Shown piece after piece: positions 31,740-44,217 of a stretch of DNA of 64,000 bases. Both the position numbers and the translations under genes were made by a program. The DNA comes from Neoceratodus forsteri. Taxonomy: Eukaryota > Chordata > Ceratodontiformes > Ceratodontidae. The notes beneath the pieces are model-generated. The model did no database searches. It saw only the letters and a program-made list of their open reading frames with translations, and had not been told where the DNA came from. Every line of letters begins with the position of its first letter. The stretch's first letter is position 1. The DNA is taken from assembly GCA_016271365.2 (NCBI GenBank), contig CM028129.1, positions 847,424,501-847,488,500 of the forward strand, written 5' to 3'.

Positions 31740-33320
31740 TATCAAGTGTAATTAAAATTTGCTAGTTCGAGATTTAATAGTAAGAATGTTGAACACAACA
31801 ATGAATAGGACTTATCCAACAATAATGGAAAACATCATTGTAGTTAGCCTTTAACATTTATAAACCTCAGTATGGGACTCTAAAGTGAATGAGTTACACA
31901 TAAAAGGACCAGCTGCACTGAGTTCGGCTCCAACACTGTGATCATATGCAGCATCAGTATATGGGCAATAGATAGCTAAAAACTGTAACATTTCTAAGAC
32001 TGTGTTTTCCAGTTATGGGCATGCAAAGCCGTTTTAGTATGCTACTGGGGTTGCTATGATAACTTTGCATTCCATAAATGGGATGCCCTGCAGAGAGTTC
32101 CTAATGCTGGAATTACGAGAAACACCAGGAGTGGCGGGTGAGTGACACTAAATTTTGCGAACTTGCTAAAAATGTCAAAATGTTAAGAACAGAGGCATTT
32201 AATCAGACAATATATTACATTGCAGGCTGAACTGAGAGCCATTTTAAAAGAATAAAGTACAATAAGCAAGTGTTTTTAGAATTCATTTTTGCTGCATATA
32301 GCATTTTCAAAACATTACACAGCACCTGGGCTCCCTCCCACCTCCCTTTCCTTTACTTATTATGCCCATGTGCCTGTCCCATGCATGCTTGAAGTTACCC
32401 ACTGTTTTTCCCCACCACCTTTCCTGGAAGGCTGCTCCAGGTGTCTCCGACCCTTTCTGTGAAGAGTTTTCCTCACAGCCTTCTTAACCCCAAATTCATT
32501 GCATGCCCCCATGTTTTGGTGCTTTTCCTTCTCTGAAAGAGACTCCCACATGCACCTTGTTCACACCTAAGAGGTACTTATAGGTCTCAGTCATGTCCCT
32601 CTCACTATCCTGTCCTCAGGGAGTACCTGTTGAGATTCCACAGCTTATCCTTGTACGACTTCTCATGTAATCCCACAGCATTTTGATAACCCTATCAGAC
32701 TGCTTCTACCCTGGCAATGTCCTCCTGAGGTGTGAACTCCAGAATTGGACACAGTACTCTAGGTGGGGTCTCACTAGTGAGTGGTAGAGTGGCAACACCA
32801 CCTCCCTCCTCCTGCTAGAAATACCCACCCTATGCACCCCAACATTCCACTAGCCTTGTCTACCATCTTGACACAATGCCCTGCCACCTTGAGATCATCA
32901 GATATTATTACCCCAAAGCCCATTTCTTGCTGGGTGGCAGTCAGTACCTCCCCCACTCTTGCTAGGTCTGTATTAGTGCTTGCATTGAGTATGAACTAAT
33001 CTGATTTCAGGGATTTAAATATGAATTTAATGGCTTTTGTGAATATTATAGCAATTGAATGTTAAGAATATTCTATTAAATAGGATTGGTGCAGAAGACC
33101 TTGCCATAAATGCTATGTTAGGACCAAGAAACCAACACTAGGGATCTCTATATCTTTTTATGAGACATTTTTTAAGGTAGAGAATACATTTAATATTAGA
33201 ATGTTTTTCTATATAGTAATAATTACACATATAAAGAATAATAATTAGCTGGATAGGAAGGTTTCAAAGTTACTTTATGATTATGGAGTGGAAGTAAGGA
33301 GTTTGTACACTTTTATTAAG
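31740..33320. repeat. Right arm of the 7.8-kb inverted repeat
   Basis: Complement of 25500-27180. It is interrupted by a minus-strand CR1 fragment (32330-33000), which has no counterpart in the left arm, so the CR1 arrived after the two arms existed. The left arm has its own private insertions. Confidence 0.82.
32330..33000 (-). pseudogene. CR1 ORF2 3' fragment
   Basis: Read on the minus strand from about 32956: GVIISDDLKVAGHCVKMVDK, then ASGMLGCIGWVFLA, then a block equivalent to PLYxxLVRPHLEYCVQFW in broken frames, ending near 32360 with FKHAWDRHMG-like residues just before where a CR1 3' UTR would start. This is the thumb and C-terminus of CR1 ORF2, aligned with 1640-2230 of copy 1. The tail is missing. 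Confidence 0.8.
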
Positions 33321-33479
33321 TTGATTTATAGAGTTTTAAAGCAATGTTTGGTGTGTTTTGTATGTCAGGCTTAAAATCTCAGTGAAATTGTCAGGCATTG
33401 GACTATGACAATTTAAAGTATTGTAGCCTGTTCAATGAAAAGGAGTGTTCTAACATAATAACTTTCTAAAAATCTCAAC
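33321..33479. other. Short spacer
   Basis: AT-rich, no recognised feature. Confidence 0.45.
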
Positions 33480-34610
33480 CAGTGAGTGGGTTATCACTCC
33501 ACTGTGTAGTGATCTGACTTAAACCTTCCCTTATTGGTGATGATATTGGAGAAAATAATTGTTGCACAGTTTGAAACTCACCTGGAGAAGTTTTACATCT
33601 ATGAACCATTTGCACCTAGTTTCTGGTCTTGGCATAGCATGCAGACCATCCTTGTCAAGGTGTTTAATGATCTTCTAGTGAGAAATAGAGGGTAGAATTT
33701 TACTGTTACTTTCCTTGACTTCTTATCAACTCTTTATTCAGTGGATCATGGGATTTTGATGAGATGCCTTGAGTAAGAAGAAGGACTCACCAGGACAGTT
33801 CTTAGGAGGTTGAGTCCTTTGTATCTTACAGATCTTAGCACATTGCATTGGGAACTTTTCCTTGTGTCCAACTGCAGTCAAATGTAGGAGCACCCCAAGG
33901 GTGGTTTGAGTCCTCCATTTTATTTGCAGTATACATGTTGCCTTCGAGAGGCCATTGCATGGTACAAGTTAGAGTTTCACTGTTATGCAGATGACAACAG
34001 TTTTACCTGTTGTTTGCAGAACAGGCATAATGTGGTTTAATGTCTAAGTTAACTTTCTGACTGAATGACCTTAAATGGAAGTGATGCTGGTAGAATCAGG
34101 TGAGCGTTGGTTGGCAAGGGTCAGTGGATCACCCATATGTCCATCTTTAAGTGGTGTTCTGCTGTGAACTGTGGCTAGGGTCAAAAATCTGGGGGTCATT
34201 GTGGAGTGCAAGCTGTCAGGTGGTGGTATGACATGCAGTGTTTTCTCCTAAGTGTCTCCAGATTCCATCTGAAGCAGTCTGGGGACAAAGTATTCTTTGT
34301 GGCTTCCCTGATAATTCTTTTCTGTTAGCCTGTGAAATTCTTCCTCAGTGGAGACATGTAAGATGTGCCTTACATTTTTCCTGTTTGAGCAGGCTTTTAA
34401 TGGGTCATAGTGGCCAAGGTTTAAGGAGTAAGTTTTTCATTCTTTTAAATTATTAAAGATTTTAACTTACCAGCCCTGAATGTCCATCTTATAATGTAAT
34501 ATTTTTATGTTGATGTCATTTGTATTTTGTTTTGGTAAAATTGTTTTTGTATATTTGAAATATGTACCCTTTGTGATAGAGTTCTATATAAATAAACTGG
34601 CCTAACCTTG
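33480..34610 (+). mobile_element. Decayed L2-type LINE with reverse transcriptase remnants
   Basis: Broken frames give LEKIIVAQFETHLEKF (like SKVLEKxVxxQL), a degraded LDFLSTLYSVDHGILM (like LDLSAAFDTVDHxILL), SPPFYLQYT and a YADD active site at 33984-33995, followed near 34180 by VKNLGVI-like residues. This order is that of L2/Maui-type LINEs. Stops and shifts are frequent, so the copy is old. The 3' end runs to GTTCTATATAAATAAAC near 34580-34600. The endonuclease is absent. Confidence 0.75.
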
Positions 34611-34814
34611 TTGTATCTCTTTGCCTCAGACTGGGGCATAGGGCAACCAACCACATAATGGGAATGGTTAGGGTCATGGGAGCCCAAGAAGCAAGGAAAT
34701 TTAAAAGGACAGGATCTCAATACAACTTCATCAATGCAAGGTTTACATTACAAGTGCTTTGGCAGTGAATCCAAATGTTAAACATAGAATTACAGATACT
34801 GCCATACTGCAGTG
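34611..34814. other. Spacer
   Basis: No recognised feature between the L2 tail and CR1 copy 3. Confidence 0.45.
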
Positions 34815-37195
34815 TGTCATGGGTAAAGGTCATGGGAAGGGAGCAATCTTTGACCTGTTACTCTCAAACAGTGATGGATAGAGGATCTCGGATATAGAAG
34901 TGGGTAGCCATCTAGGAACAAGTGACCACTAAACAGTGTGGTTCATGATAAACACAGCCATAGAGTCAAGTCACACAAAGGTGAGGGTATTGGTCTTTAG
35001 GAGGGCTGACTTTGGCAAAATGGGGGAGTGCCTCAGAAAAGCATTAGTATACAGGCAAGAAGGTGGAGTGGAGGAGGAACAATGGGGAAAAATCAAAACT
35101 GCCATCAAAGAGGCAAAAGCCTTTGTATGAAGCAAATAAACAAAACAAAGGAAAAAAACACTATGGTTCTCAAACGAGGTGGTGGGGAAGGTTAGGGAGA
35201 AAAAGGTAGCATTCAGGAAGTATAAGGAAACACAGAAGGATCAGGACAGAGAACTGTACTAGTTAAAGCAGAAGGAAGTGTGGAAGGCATTCAGAACAGC
35301 AAAGGCTCAAACCGAGAAAAAGATAGCCAACTCAGTTAAGAAGGGGGATAGAACTTTTTATCGGTACATTAGGGAGCAAAGAAAGACCAGGGGAGGGATA
35401 GTGAGGCTTAATAAAGGGGAGGATGAGTGGGTAGAGGGTGACAGTGACAAAGCAGGGATACTGAATGAATACTTTTGCTCAGTATTCACAAAAGAAGAGG
35501 AGGGGGAGGTACCTTAGCTAAATAATAGAATCACACTGGATAGGGGGGTCAATCCAATTCCATTCACAAAAGAAAAGGTCCTGAAAGAACTGCTAAAACT
35601 GAAGGAGGATAAAGCAATGGGGCTGAGGGGATTCACCCCTGAATTCTAAAGAACTAAGGGAAGGAACTAGTGGCAGCACTGAGTACCCTTTTTAACAACT
35701 CATGGGAGGATGGTGTGGTACCTGAGGACTGGAGGAGGGCAGATGTGATTCCCCTTCACAAAAGTGGGAGCAAAGCAGAGGCAGGAAACTACAGAACTGT
35801 TAGTTTCACCTCATTGGTAGGGAAATGATTTAATCACTTCTGAAAGAAAGAATTGTTGATCACCTAGAGTCCAGTGAGGCAGAGGACCCAAGGCAGCATG
35901 GATTCACAGTGGGAAGGTCATGTCAGATGAGTCTAATAGATTTCTTTGACTGGGTGACAAAAGTAGTAGACTAGGGAGGGGTTGTGGACATGGCCTACCT
36001 AGACTTTAGCAAGGCATTTGATACAGTCCCACACAAAAGATTAATAAGCAAGTTAGCCAGCCTGGGAGTTGGTCCCAGGGTGTTAACCTGGGTAAATAAT
36101 TGGCTGGACAACAGGACACAGAGGGTAATAGTAAACGGAGTCCACTCCAAAGAAAGGGGGGTTACTAGCGGGATACCACTAGGCTCAGTACTGAGACCAG
36201 TCCTCTTTAATGTCTTTAAAGGTGACATTGCGGAGGGCCTGGGAGGAAAAGTATGCCTCTTTGCAGATGACACAACAATCTGCAACAGAGCTGATACACA
36301 AGAGGAGGTGGAAAGGATGAGAAGGGTCTTGGCAAGGTTGGAGTAATGGTCAGAAGTATGGCAGCTTAGATTCAATGCAAAGAAGTGCAAAGTAATGCAC
36401 CTGGGAAACAAAAACCTAAAGGAAGAGTACACAATGGGGGGGGCAGGGAGGTATTAATAACAACAAAAATGGAAAGGAACCTGGGGGTAGTCATACCAGA
36501 TGACCTAAAGGTAGGCAAGCAATGTGAAAAGGCAGTAAGTAGGGCTGGGGGGATATTGGGATACATAGGGAGAGGCATCACCAGTAGAAAACAGGAAGTT
36601 GTCATCCCTCTGTACAGACAGCTAGTGAGACCCCATCTGGATTACTGTGTGCAGTTCTGGAGACCCCATCTCCTCAAGGACATAGACAGGATGGAGGCAG
36701 TCCAGAGGAGGGCAACCAAAATGGTGCAGGGTCTGCACCAGAAGCCATATGAAGATAGACTAAAACAGCTTAATATGTATACCTTCGAAGAAAGGAGTGT
36801 TGGGGGGGGCATGTTAGAAATGTTCAAGTACCTCAAGGGAATCAACAAAATCCAAGAGGGTAGCATCTTTCAGAAAAAGAGATGTGTAAGAACAAGGGGC
36901 ACAATTTGAAGATAGAGGGGGCATGACTCAAAGGCAACATGAGGAAGTATTTTTTCACAGAGAGGGTGGTGGACGCATGGAACAGCCTTCTTGAGGAAGT
37001 CGTGTGGTCAAAAACAGTGGGAGAATTCAAGAATGCATGGGACCGACATAAGGCAATTATAGTGGGGGGGTAGGAGGAAGTAGGCTGTTGGTAAATCTAG
37101 GATTTGAAGCTTATCCAGTAGGTAGGGAAATGGGCAGACTGCATGGGCCAAGCAGTCCTTATCTGCCATCAAAGTCTATGTTTCTATGTTTCTAT
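34815..37195 (+). mobile_element. CR1 LINE, 5'-truncated (copy 3)
   Basis: Begins within the endonuclease and extends to a tail of TTTCTATGTTTCTATATG at about 37170-37195. It matches copy 1 at 1-2380 over its whole length, including the 3' UTR, so both belong to one subfamily. Truncation at the 5' end inside ORF2 is typical of LINE insertion. Confidence 0.93.
34880..36910 (+). pseudogene. CR1 ORF2, broken (copy 3)
   Basis: Endonuclease end at 34898-35130 (GTSDH motif followed by a stop, then FMINTAIESSH). A basic linker at 35278-35517. Reverse transcriptase from 35580, with a frameshift in the PGPDG-equivalent region near 35620-35650, QHGFTVGRSC near 35900 and YLDFSKAFDTVPHKRLISKL at 35996-36055. 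RVIVNGVHS and a degraded GIPLGSVL lead to an intact FADD at 36260-36271. Thumb and C-terminal region are open at 36385-36909 (GVVIPDDLKVG, ILGYIGRGI, LVRPHLDYCVQFWRPHL). About six breaks separate these blocks. Confidence 0.92.
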
Positions 37196-37483
37196 ATGCA
37201 CATCACCAAGAAGGAATTACAGCTGGCTAAACTTTATGGCAATCTCTATATTTGAGAATTACAGGGGTATGTGTGATTTTGTATTTCTTCAACACTTCAT
37301 AGCCCATACGCGTTTAGTATGATCCTTGCTTTGGTATTTTTGCTTCAGGTCCCAGTCCTTTAAATGTATCTCCTCTTTTGTGCTCACTATGACTCAAACT
37401 GTTTCAGTCATGAGCTCGTCAGGTCCATGTCCTGGACTAAGGCAAAAAGCTGCAGCACACTGATGAGTCCTAACAAGGTTTAA
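37196..37483. other. Spacer or L2 5' remnant
   Basis: No motif is recognised. It may include decayed sequence of the L2 element that follows. Confidence 0.4.
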
Positions 37484-38880
37484 ATGCGTGTCTGTAGTTT
37501 GCTGTTCTTAGCTTTTGCCAACATAGATGCCACTCCACTTACCTTACAGTGGTTTAACAGTTATCTCACAGGAAGGATACAAAAAGTCAAAGCTGATGGC
37601 CTACTATCTGCCCCCCCTTCCAATTGCCAGAGGAGTCCCTCAAGGCTCCATCCTGGGATCAATCCTTTTTTCCCTGTACATCAACAACCTTGACTCCCAC
37701 ATAAAGAACTCTAGCATACATTTCTTTGCTGGATGATACGGTTTGTACTCATCAGGCTCGTCCTTAACTGAAGTCAGTGAATCACTCCAAGCTGACTTTA
37801 TCTAGTTAGAAAGCAATCTTATCAATGCCAAGCTTCTCTTAAATGCCAAAAAAACCAAGACAATGATTTTCTCAAGACTTGTCTTGTCTGGTGCCCTACC
37901 TACCCCACCTAAAAACTTCATAGTTACCTCCCTAGGTGAACCCTTGGAAGTCGTACCTAAATTTAAATATCTAGGTATGTGGATAGATAACAAACTTTCC
38001 TTCAATGGCCACATCGAGGCTCTATCAAAGAGGTTTAAAGTACGCTTGGGTTTCTTCTTTAGAAATAGGACCCTCTTTTCTCTCGCGACCCACAAAAGAC
38101 CTGTCCAAGCAACATTCCTTCCCTTGCTTGACTACGGAGACATTATCTTTATCTTCTCCCCAACCTTGAGCCTATTTAAACTGGAAGTACTCTATCACCA
38201 TGCTCTTCACTTCATTACTAACTCTGCGTACAGGACCCACCACTGTGATCTTTACGCAGCAGTTGGGTGGACCTCTTTTGCCACCAGATGCCTACTGCAT
38301 GCTGGCATTTGGACCCTCAAATTACTACTCAACAAACTGCCTATTTAACATCTCTCATACACATCTCGCATAGCGCCTACTCCCTAAAGAAATCCGACCT
38401 TATCCTACTAGATGTTCCCAGGACACGTACCACAGCTGGCCAAAGAGCTGTCTCATATGACCTCCCAAACATTTGGAACCAACTTCAAGTCATGCTGAAG
38501 CTAACTAGCATCATATAAATTAACTCCTACAAAACACTAGCTATCTCTAAATTAAAAGACATATGTAGGTGCTACTAGGCCCCCAATGCCAAGTCAACTT
38601 CCTAGGTACTAACTGGCCCTCTGCTTATTAAGCTGAAATGTGTTGCATAATTTATGGCAAGGTTAAAGCTGGAATGTACTGCATATATATAGCATATGGA
38701 CTTCTATTGTGTATACCTCTTGTATTATATTTTTCTTTTTTTTCTTTGTTGTTCTACATTTTATATCTCCTGTCTATGTAATTGCGAACTGTATGTGTAT
38801 GTGCCTCAGGACCTCCTTGTGAATGAGCTTGCTCAAAGGAGTCTTTCCTGTAATAAACTTGAACTTGAACTTGAAACAAT
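37484..38880 (+). mobile_element. L2-like LINE, 3' part
   Basis: Includes the end of the reverse transcriptase, the C-terminal region and a 3' UTR with CTTGTGAATGAGCTTGCTCA near 38815 and a tail of TTGAAC repeats at about 38857-38878. The tail and the GAATGAGC block resemble the 39090-39150 fragment and, in complement, the end of the nested LINE at 41.99 kb, so these are related elements. Confidence 0.87.
37500..38520 (+). pseudogene. L2-like reverse transcriptase, broken
   Basis: WFNSYLTGRIQKVKADG, then GVPQGSILGSILFSLYINNL at 37633-37692, then a FADD-like active site near 37723-37740 displaced by a one-base insertion. The long frame 37863-38348 continues with MIFSRL, FKYLGMWIDNKLSFNGHIEA, FFFRNRTLFS, LLDYGDIIF and HHALHFITN, all standard L2 post-palm blocks. 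The C-terminus (38267-38518) shows LDVPRTRTTAGQRAVSYDLP and NIWNQLQ, the usual R.RT..G.R.F...WN.L end. The endonuclease and the first catalytic Asp are absent. Confidence 0.88.
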
Positions 38881-39084
38881 TGTTAGTGAGGCCATTTGGG
38901 CCATTAAGGCCTTGCTTAAAGCCAAGTCAGCCTTAGTTCCTTCATACTGATTTGCATATTTTATCCATATCTTGCATTGCAGCAGTAGGTGTCATTTTAT
39001 GTTTGCCATGTACATTATTCTCCTTATGCACTGTTCCTTAGTTGATTGTTTTGTTGTACCCCCATCTCCTCTACATCCCCCCCC

Positions 39085-39155
39085 CATTTGCACCTGTGAA
39101 TGAGCCTTGGCTCCATGTATCATTAATGGTTAAAAAATGCAAATAAATAAATGAT
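39085..39155 (+). mobile_element. L2-like LINE 3' end fragment
   Basis: CACCTGTGAATGAGCCTTGG followed by CAAATAAATAAATG, the GAATGAGC block plus AATAAATA-type tail seen in the neighbouring L2 elements. Only the 3' end is recognisable. Confidence 0.6.
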
Positions 39156-40983
39156 TCACTTTTCAGCTTGCCCTAATATATAACATTCCCTTTTAGTGGA
39201 ACAATCTGGGTGACTAATGTTTATTTTAGCCCCTGCTTGGAATTAATTCTGATGACAGGGATTTGAGTCAAATGCTTACTCTTTCCAGATCCTGGACTGC
39301 TGATTTTTTTTCATTTTCTTTAGGTATCTGTCCAAGCAGTCAGTCACCTGGCAAAATCATGATAGTAGAATGTTGACTGTTACACATTACATTAACAGAA
39401 CATTCAAACCCATCAAATCCTTCCCTCCAAGGAGAACAGCCTTAAAAATGTGAGCACAACAGCAATATGCCCAATGAGAGGCAGTAGGAGAGATACACAT
39501 TTGAAGCTCTGTCTTCAAAGGATTTTCTCACACTGTGGCAAACACCTTTTGAAAAGAGAGCTGCTGATTTATTCCATTATTTTTCAGGAAGGTTTTGAAG
39601 CCTTTTGAGATAAATTGATTTCCATCATCTAAATCCAATTATTCTGGTAAGCCAAAAATTGCACATATTACCTAGAAAAAAAATCTATACTTTTTTTTGA
39701 TCCAGCTTGTATTTATTGGAACAAGCTTAGGCCCTAAACCTTCTATAGCCTTAGTACATGCAGCAGTCTTTAATGTCCTCCATTTCCATAGGCTGAGCAT
39801 ATTACCACTGATATTCCTTTATCTTTTACCAGCCCTATTCCTCCCCCTGTACTTTCCTAGCTGATTGCAAGTGTTTCCCACCCTCGTCATTCATAGTTTT
39901 GTTGTCAGACAAAACCAGTGTTTCAGGGTCAAAGCTGCTAGTGGCAGTATTAAATGTTTGGGCTGGTGAAATTGCAGTAGGGCATTTTAATGTACAATTC
40001 AGATGCATTACAAGTTTGTTTACAGTAACATCACTGCAATGATTGATGCTAATAGTAATAAGCATCTGCATAAAAGTCCCCCAACCCACAGACACTGTTG
40101 TCTGCACTTCCAATCCATTTTCAAGATTAAATATTAATCATAAAATAAATCAGAGTACCAAAGTAGTGAAGGGCACCAAAATGAAATTTGCAAATTATTC
40201 TTTTTCAAATGGTTGTGTCCTATAACCTCACCAGGGAACACTTCCAACACACAAATTGGAACTCTGTGAGATGACTCAGGAAGTTAGGCATCCCATGTTC
40301 AAAGAACCTGAATAGAAAACATGCCATTTCTGTGAGCCATTTTAACTTGGTGTTAATTAACAGACTGCAGATTTCCATCAGAATTACTGCTGTTTGTAGG
40401 GTTTCTAACTCAAAAATGTGGTACAAATGTTAACTAAGGTAAGTGACATCTGCCATGATAAAGTGCTGTGTCATATGTTCAGCCAGTGAAATCTTGCAGA
40501 ATACTGCAGGAACCAATATACTCCAATACTAATTACTCCAATTTATCATGCAGGAAACCATAACATCTGTTTGTAGAGTGCTTCATAACGGCTGAAGGCC
40601 CTGTAAGTGGTAGTGCGAACATCATAAACATGCTTGGAGGCACATTAAAATATGTTCTCTGCTATAACTGATAGGTGAATTCATTCCTATGCATATACAG
40701 TACTGCATCACTGTTTCCCTTCACTCTATATGTAATGTTTATGGTATTAATTTTAAGAGATGCAGGTGTATACAGTATATCCTTATCTCCCAGATTTAGA
40801 AACTATAGAATTATGGTGCTGGAGATGTTCTGTCAAGCATGTATAGCTAGCTCTTAAATATAAACTGACAAAAATTTATTAAAGTGATAGGATTCAGCGT
40901 GCTGGAGTATGTAAAAAAGAACGATTTAATCACTTGCAAAAGACTATATTATTGCAAGTACTCCAGAACACATAATATAGTGT
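39156..40983. other. Non-coding spacer
   Basis: Low G+C, short frames only, no transposon motif, satellite or long inverted repeat noticed. A short inverted match (ACTTGCAAAAGACTATATTATTGCAAGT) lies near 40933-40960. Confidence 0.55.
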
Positions 40984-41310
40984 ATGGGAGAGGGTTATTA
41001 TTCACTAATTTTGATTGAATCCTATTGTTGTACCATCGATGTGATGTCACAGAGTTGTTATATCATCTTGAGTACGTCACATCGATGGTACAGCAACATC
41101 GAATGTCTTCACACACTTCTGCCTCTGATCACAGTGCTGTCTTCAAGGGATGACCATTCTCAAGAGAAATGGACTTTGTGGGTGAAGTACTGTGACAGTA
41201 AATGGCACAGACAATGGTACTAGACACTGCTGATGCCATCACAAAACAGTATAGCTCTTCTCATTAATTTTATTTAAAAATACATCAAGCCTGTTTGAGA
41301 GGTGGTGGGG
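40984..41310 (+). repeat. Dispersed repeat flanking the L1 locus, copy 1
   Basis: Matches 51966-52312 in the same orientation over about 330 bp (GAGAGGGTTATTATTCACT, TTGAATCCTATTGTTG, GGACTTTGTGGGTG, CAAAACAGTAT). It contains a near-perfect 18-bp hairpin, GTACCATCGATGTGATGT (41031 region) with ACGTCACATCGATGGTAC (41075 region). No coding potential. Confidence 0.85.
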
Positions 41311-41399
41311 GGGCAGAGTATAGCTTGTTCAATGGTATGTGGTGAAGGACAGCCACACAACACTCAAGAAATGCTCTGTTGTGGTTTAACTATTGGTCA

Positions 41400-41458
41400 T
41401 ACACTATAAAAGACAATGGATGGGCAACAGTTAAACAACAATGCTGAGTTCACTTCTT
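41400..41458. mobile_element. Left half of a hairpin MITE split by L1
   Basis: CATACACTATAAAAGACAAT through GGGCAACAGTTAAACAACAATGCTG pairs, in complement, with 51915-51975 (CAGCATTGTTGTTAACTATT, GCCCATTCATTATCC, ATAGAGTGTATG). Removing the L1 leaves a MITE of about 180 bp. The last 13 bases are the L1 target duplication. Confidence 0.75.
41446..41458. repeat. 13-bp target-site duplication of L1 (3' side)
   Basis: GAGTTCACTTCTT is repeated exactly at 51839-51851 on the other side of the element. Confidence 0.9.
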
Positions 41459-42165
41459 TCTTTTAACAACATCTTTATTAAATTTTGTGTTGATGAAGAC
41501 ATACATACACATATCCCATGAGTTAACTCAGGATCCACAACTCCAAACTGGTTATGGTTACTATATACAGGAAAAATATGTACACATGCAGGTGCTCTTC
41601 GCCTATCTTAACATATTACAAGTCTCATCAACTTACAACTTGCGGCAGACAAATATGTTTTATAAATAAAAAGGACATCATTGATCCCCTACCTGCCCAT
41701 CCCAACATAGGCTGTTAAGATATCCACTTACTAATAGCCTACTATAAAAACTGTTTGTACCTGCATCCCCTGAAAAGAGAGAGAGTCCCCCCACCCTTAT
41801 AAAATTAGCAAAGCCCTGCATTCTTTTTATGTCTACTAAGTTAAGCAGCACCTAAGAGTATTAATACTTTGCCCTAGAGATGTATACACACAAAAATCAA
41901 ACGGGAAATAACATTAGAGTGTAAAAAACAAAATTTAGAACTGTCCATGTGGAAAAACCTCTATATTCCAGCTACCAATGTTTATTTATTTATTTAGACA
42001 GCAATTTGGAAAACCTTTGAGCCATAGGCTCATTTACAAAGGTACCTTGTCACAGTAAGACAAACGAAAATACACAGTATAACAGTATAACACAGTATAA
42101 CAGTAACTTAAGACATAGATACAAACAAGCTGGTACAGGTAGGATTGATGCAAACAATACCAGAG

Positions 42166-42760
42166 TTATGTTGTCCTTAGCAGCTTAGTAGTAAGCTTTA
42201 TCATAAGTATTAATCTGACTTGACTAGTGGCAATTACAGCTTCGGTGTTAACAAGGTGGTTCCGTAAGGACGTTTTGAAGCACAATATAGTTGGAGCTTC
42301 GGAGATGGAGGGGGGCAGTGTGTTGAACCAGGAGTTGGCCCTAAAGTTGAAGGCTCTTTGGCCATGAGAGGTCCTAGCTCTAGGGATAACAAGAGAGGTT
42401 TTCCCAGAGGTCCGAGTATGAACTAGTGGGACAGAGTGGCGGATGGTGGTGGTCAATCCTGGCGGGGATAGCCTAAGGAGGGTCTGTTTTGTAAGGGTAC
42501 AGGTCAGATATTTGAGGCACCCATAAAGATCAAGTACCAGCACTTAAGCGTACAGTAGACAGGTGTGTGTTAGCCTAGGTGCCCCAGTAATTAACCTGCA
42601 GGCCTTATTCAGAGTAGTGCGAATTTTATGGGGTGCAGTCTGATCAGCAGCACCATACACCGGCAGTCCATAGTCCACTAGGGACAGGATAGAGGAGGTG
42701 ACTGCAAGTCGAAGAGCCTCCAGGGGGAGGCAGTGTTTATACCGATGTAAGATGCCCAAT
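42166..42760 (-). pseudogene. L2/Rex1-like ORF2 C-terminal region
   Basis: 42759-42544 gives LRLAVTSSILSLVDYGLPVY and LNKACRLITGAPRLTHT. 42543-42166 gives RHSVPLVHTRTSGKTSL, PRARTSHGQRAFNFRANSWF and NTLPPSISEAPTI, the R.RT..G.R.F...WN.LP motif that ends L2-like polyproteins. The two frames are offset by a stop and shift. Confidence 0.85.
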
Positions 42761-42828
42761 CGGATATTAGAGGCAGTGGCTAGGGCAGTGATGTGTCCAT
42801 GGAAGGAGAGGGAGGGTCAAAATGGATC

Positions 42829-44217
42829 CTAGGTATTTATAGGAGCAAACTTGTTCGAGTGGGAAAGGGACCCAGAGTGAATGAGGAGTTTGAAGTTGCA
42901 GGACTTGTTTTGAGGATGAGTGAAGAACATGGTTTTGGTTTTTTTAAGATTTATCACCAATCTATGTTCCTTGAACCAGCCCTCAGCTTCGGCGAAGGAC
43001 TTCTGCAGCGAGTCCTGGAGGGCAATAGGGTTACGACTTGAGGCAAAGATGACTGCATCATCAGCGTATATGATGTATATAGAATGTTCCCCGAGCAAGA
43101 GCATGGAAGGGTGTTAAGGTAAATGGAGAATAGTAAGGGGCCCAGAATGGAGCCCTGGGGAACCCCAGAAAAGATGGGACAGATGTCTGAGTAGGTCCAT
43201 TAATTTTTACACGCTGTAAGCGGTCAGACAGATAACTGGTGCACCAGGAGCTAGACCCAGTAGCAAAACCAGAGAGACTAAGGGCATCAAGAAGGAGGGT
43301 GGGAGACAGTGTGAGAAAGCTTTAGAGGTCAATGAAGACCGCACAGCCAGAGAACCAGTGTCTAAGGAGGGTGGAGAAAGTTGAAGAACTCTAGGAGGGC
43401 TGTGTTGGTACTGTGGCCTTCTCGGAAGCCATGCTGCTCAGGACATAGGACATTGTAAGTGGAGAGGTAGTCAGAGATGTGAGAGGCCACCACTTTTTCC
43501 AAGGCCTTGGAGAGAGGAAAGAGAATGGAGATTGGCTGATAGTTTCCAGCCACAGTCCTATCACCACCTTTAAAGGTAGGGGTGACAGTGGTGACTTTCC
43601 AGGCAGTTGGAACCTTCCCCAGGCAAAGAGAGTGGTTGATGAGGCACGTGATCGGGGTAAGGACTGTGTTTAAGACCAGCCGTAGGATACACGGATCCAG
43701 GGTGTCACTGCCAGTACTATTACTCTTGAGGGCAGTGACAAGGTGTGGCCTAAGTTCTTGGGCAGAAACACGGCAGAGGAGAAAATAAGGGTGAGAAAGA
43801 TTTACGGCAGGCACTGGGAGAGGAGGGTCAAAAAAATTTGTAGGGAGGATAGGGCTAAGGTCAGTGAATGAGGTGTTGAGGTGGTTGGCTATGAGGGCTG
43901 GGTCTGAGGAGATCACGCCATTAATGTTGATCTGGGAGGGTGGGGGGAGAGTGTGCACTCCCATTTAACTGTTTAATGTTATCCCAGAAGGTTCTGGGGT
44001 TCCCCCATGAGGCAGTGAGTGAGGACCAATAGTACTCAGACTTGACCTTTCTGATGGCCCGAGTGCACTTGTTTCGGATGGCAGAATATAACTGCCTGTC
44101 ACTGGGCCAGCCAGTCTCAATGGCATGGTGCCATAGGTTGTCCCTATGTTTGAGTTGGTGGATCAAAACTGGGGTTACCAAGGGGGCATTCTGCCTTTTA
44201 GAATGGCGGGTCGACAT
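42829..44217 (-). pseudogene. L2/Rex1-like reverse transcriptase, broken
   Basis: 44217-43921 is the linker (NKCTRAIRKVKSEYYWSSLT, FWDNIKQLNG). 43964-43362 holds the fingers and palm start (SNSTGSDTLDPCILRLVL, GKVPTAWKVTTVTPTFKGG, NYQPISILFPLSKALEKVV, EQHGFREGHSTNTALLEFF). The first Asp block reads AVFIDL near 43340-43320 followed by a stop. 43104-42829 has the intact YADD at 43057-43068, then FKEHRLVINLKKTKTMFF. At least three breaks occur between 43362 and 43104. Confidence 0.88.
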
